6,947 nt of DNA from an uncultured Prevotella sp. (lineage in GTDB: Bacteria > Bacteroidota > Bacteroidia > Bacteroidales > Bacteroidaceae): positions 1 through 6,947 of the forward strand of contig CAJPPF010000122.1 of assembly GCA_905372445.1 (NCBI GenBank). Direction: 5' to 3'. Positions 6,298-6,947 of the stretch are shown piece after piece. The notes beneath the pieces were generated by a model that saw only the letters and a list, made by a program, of their open reading frames with translations, searched no databases and was not told where the DNA came from. Within the stretch, counting starts at the first letter, position 1. Every line of letters begins with the position of its first letter. Position numbers and translations under genes: made by a program.

Positions 6298-6534
6298 AAG
6301 TATAATCCCCGACACATCTGTCAGTGTGTGGCTTTCCATCCCATGTCTGCCTTTGATGTGAAGTCTGCCTTACTGTTTTTAGATAGGTGTCTCTTAATTC
6401 TTAATCATGTATGCCTCACTTAATGCTAAATCTTTCATTAGAAAATGTTCACACATTGTCAATCTATATCAGAGAAATGTTTCATGTACTACCACAAAGT
6501 CGAAAACCAAAACCTTGCATTTTTCTATATGCGC
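6298..6534. other. Intergenic region between convergent genes
   Basis: No supported gene lies in these 237 bases. The longest reading I traced is a 26-codon frame at 6343-6423, with no recognisable features. A 9-bp direct repeat, GTCTGCCTT, occurs at 6345-6353 and 6363-6371. A weak 6-bp hairpin after the kinase stop (6312-6329) lacks a U tract. No strong terminator is seen, although both flanking genes end here. Confidence 0.6.
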
Positions 6535-6947
6535 CTATAGTACTGTTTTAAAAGAGTGTGATATCAAACCGATCTGAAGCCGGAATACATATACACCCGC
6601 GGTAAGCTTAGATAAGTTTACTTGCTCTCCGCTTGCCTTTAGGTCTGTGCTAAGCATTCTACGACCTGTTGAGTCGTATACTGCGAGATGTGCGTCCTGC
6701 CCATTGGGCTCGAAATACACGATAGCAGCACGTTTAGAACGGTCGCAGATTACCTTGAAAGTCCTTTCATGAAGAGTTTTGTCGCTAATACCCGTAGATT
6801 CTATTATGCACTTAAGCCCGGCGTATGCATCAATTTTCCCAGCACCCCAATGGAATTTATTTGTATCGAGACCACTTGAAAAGTTGTCGTGAAAGGCGGT
6901 GGCGTATATGATATTGTGCACCTGGGTCGGCGTTAGCTGAGGATTAG
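6535..6947 (-). CDS. Subtilisin-like S8 protease, C-terminal part, with sorting domain
   Basis: The gene enters from the right edge and its 5' part is missing; 136 residues are visible. The frame stays open to the edge, so the GTG at 6921 is not a true start. The first visible residues, NPQLTPTQVHNIIYATA, match the segment that follows the catalytic Ser in subtilases (commonly NPxLTPxQVxxIL). It is followed by WGAGKIDAYAGLK, the usual end of the S8 domain. The catalytic residues lie outside the window. The last ~65 residues are a compact beta domain with LAVYDSTGRRML, VNLSKLTAGVYVFRL and the end FKTVL. This pattern fits the type A C-terminal sorting domain of type IX secretion substrates, so the protease is probably exported to the surface or medium. 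The stop TAG is at 6535-6537. The S8 assignment rests on the post-catalytic region only. Substrate unknown. Confidence 0.8.
   Translation of the reverse strand, partial: NPQLTPTQVHNIIYATAFHDNFSSGLDTNKFHWGAGKIDAYAGLKCIIESTGISDKTLHERTFKVICDRSKRAAIVYFEPNGQDAHLAVYDSTGRRMLSTDLKASGEQVNLSKLTAGVYVFRLQIGLISHSFKTVL

Noticed and set aside
6312..6329. Hairpin ACACA/TGTGT after the kinase stop as a terminator
   Set aside because: Six weak pairs at most and no U tract follows.
5593..6339. Long minus-strand open frame (248 codons) opposite the kinase gene
   Set aside because: It is antisense to a well-supported histidine kinase with all motifs intact, and its translation shows no recognisable domain.
6343..6423. 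A 26-codon plus-strand frame in the gap after the kinase gene
   Set aside because: No promoter, no family resemblance and a length easily reached by chance.
6525..6540. Hairpin CTATATGCGCCTATAG at the end of the S8 gene as a terminator
   Set aside because: The stem has only 5 paired bases before a mismatch, and on the minus strand it is followed by A-rich, not U-rich, sequence.

Overview
The window looks like chromosome of a Bacteroidales bacterium, most likely Prevotella or a close relative. The evidence is: promoters of the Bacteroidota type (TTTG, about 19-20 bp, TAnnTTTG) ahead of several genes; no Shine-Dalgarno sequences at the starts; two secreted proteases with C-terminal tails typical of Prevotella and type IX secretion substrates; and a short PspC protein paired with a SIMPL-family protein. 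I see no phage, transposon, CRISPR, tRNA or rRNA.

Layout. Positions 1-295 are an AT-rich non-coding leader with short repeats, a 14-bp palindrome and a strong promoter (238-268). It drives a secreted M6-family metalloprotease (296-1966, +). A perfect 23-bp inverted repeat (2034-2093) separates this gene from the convergent gene for a membrane-anchored SIMPL/DUF541 protein (2090-2797, -). That gene lies 6 bp downstream of a 63-residue PspC-domain membrane protein (2804-2995, -), so the two form a small envelope operon with its own promoter. A hairpin terminator (3085-3117) closes the next minus-strand gene, a class I glutamine synthetase (3126-4634, -). A divergent promoter region of 238 bp separates the synthetase from a PhoR-like membrane sensor histidine kinase (4873-6297, +), which has no response regulator beside it. 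About 240 bp without a supported gene follow. The window ends in the C-terminal part of a subtilisin-like (S8) protease on the minus strand (6535 to the right edge), carrying a type IX secretion-like sorting domain.

Functionally this is mostly chromosomal housekeeping and envelope biology: nitrogen assimilation, envelope sensing or stress, and extracellular proteolysis. The genes are arranged as separate transcription units, not one pathway. I do not see a convincing new multi-gene system. The points most worth checking are the PspC-SIMPL pair, the orphan kinase divergent from the glutamine synthetase with its structured leader, the two different protease tails, and the palindrome and repeats upstream of the M6 gene.
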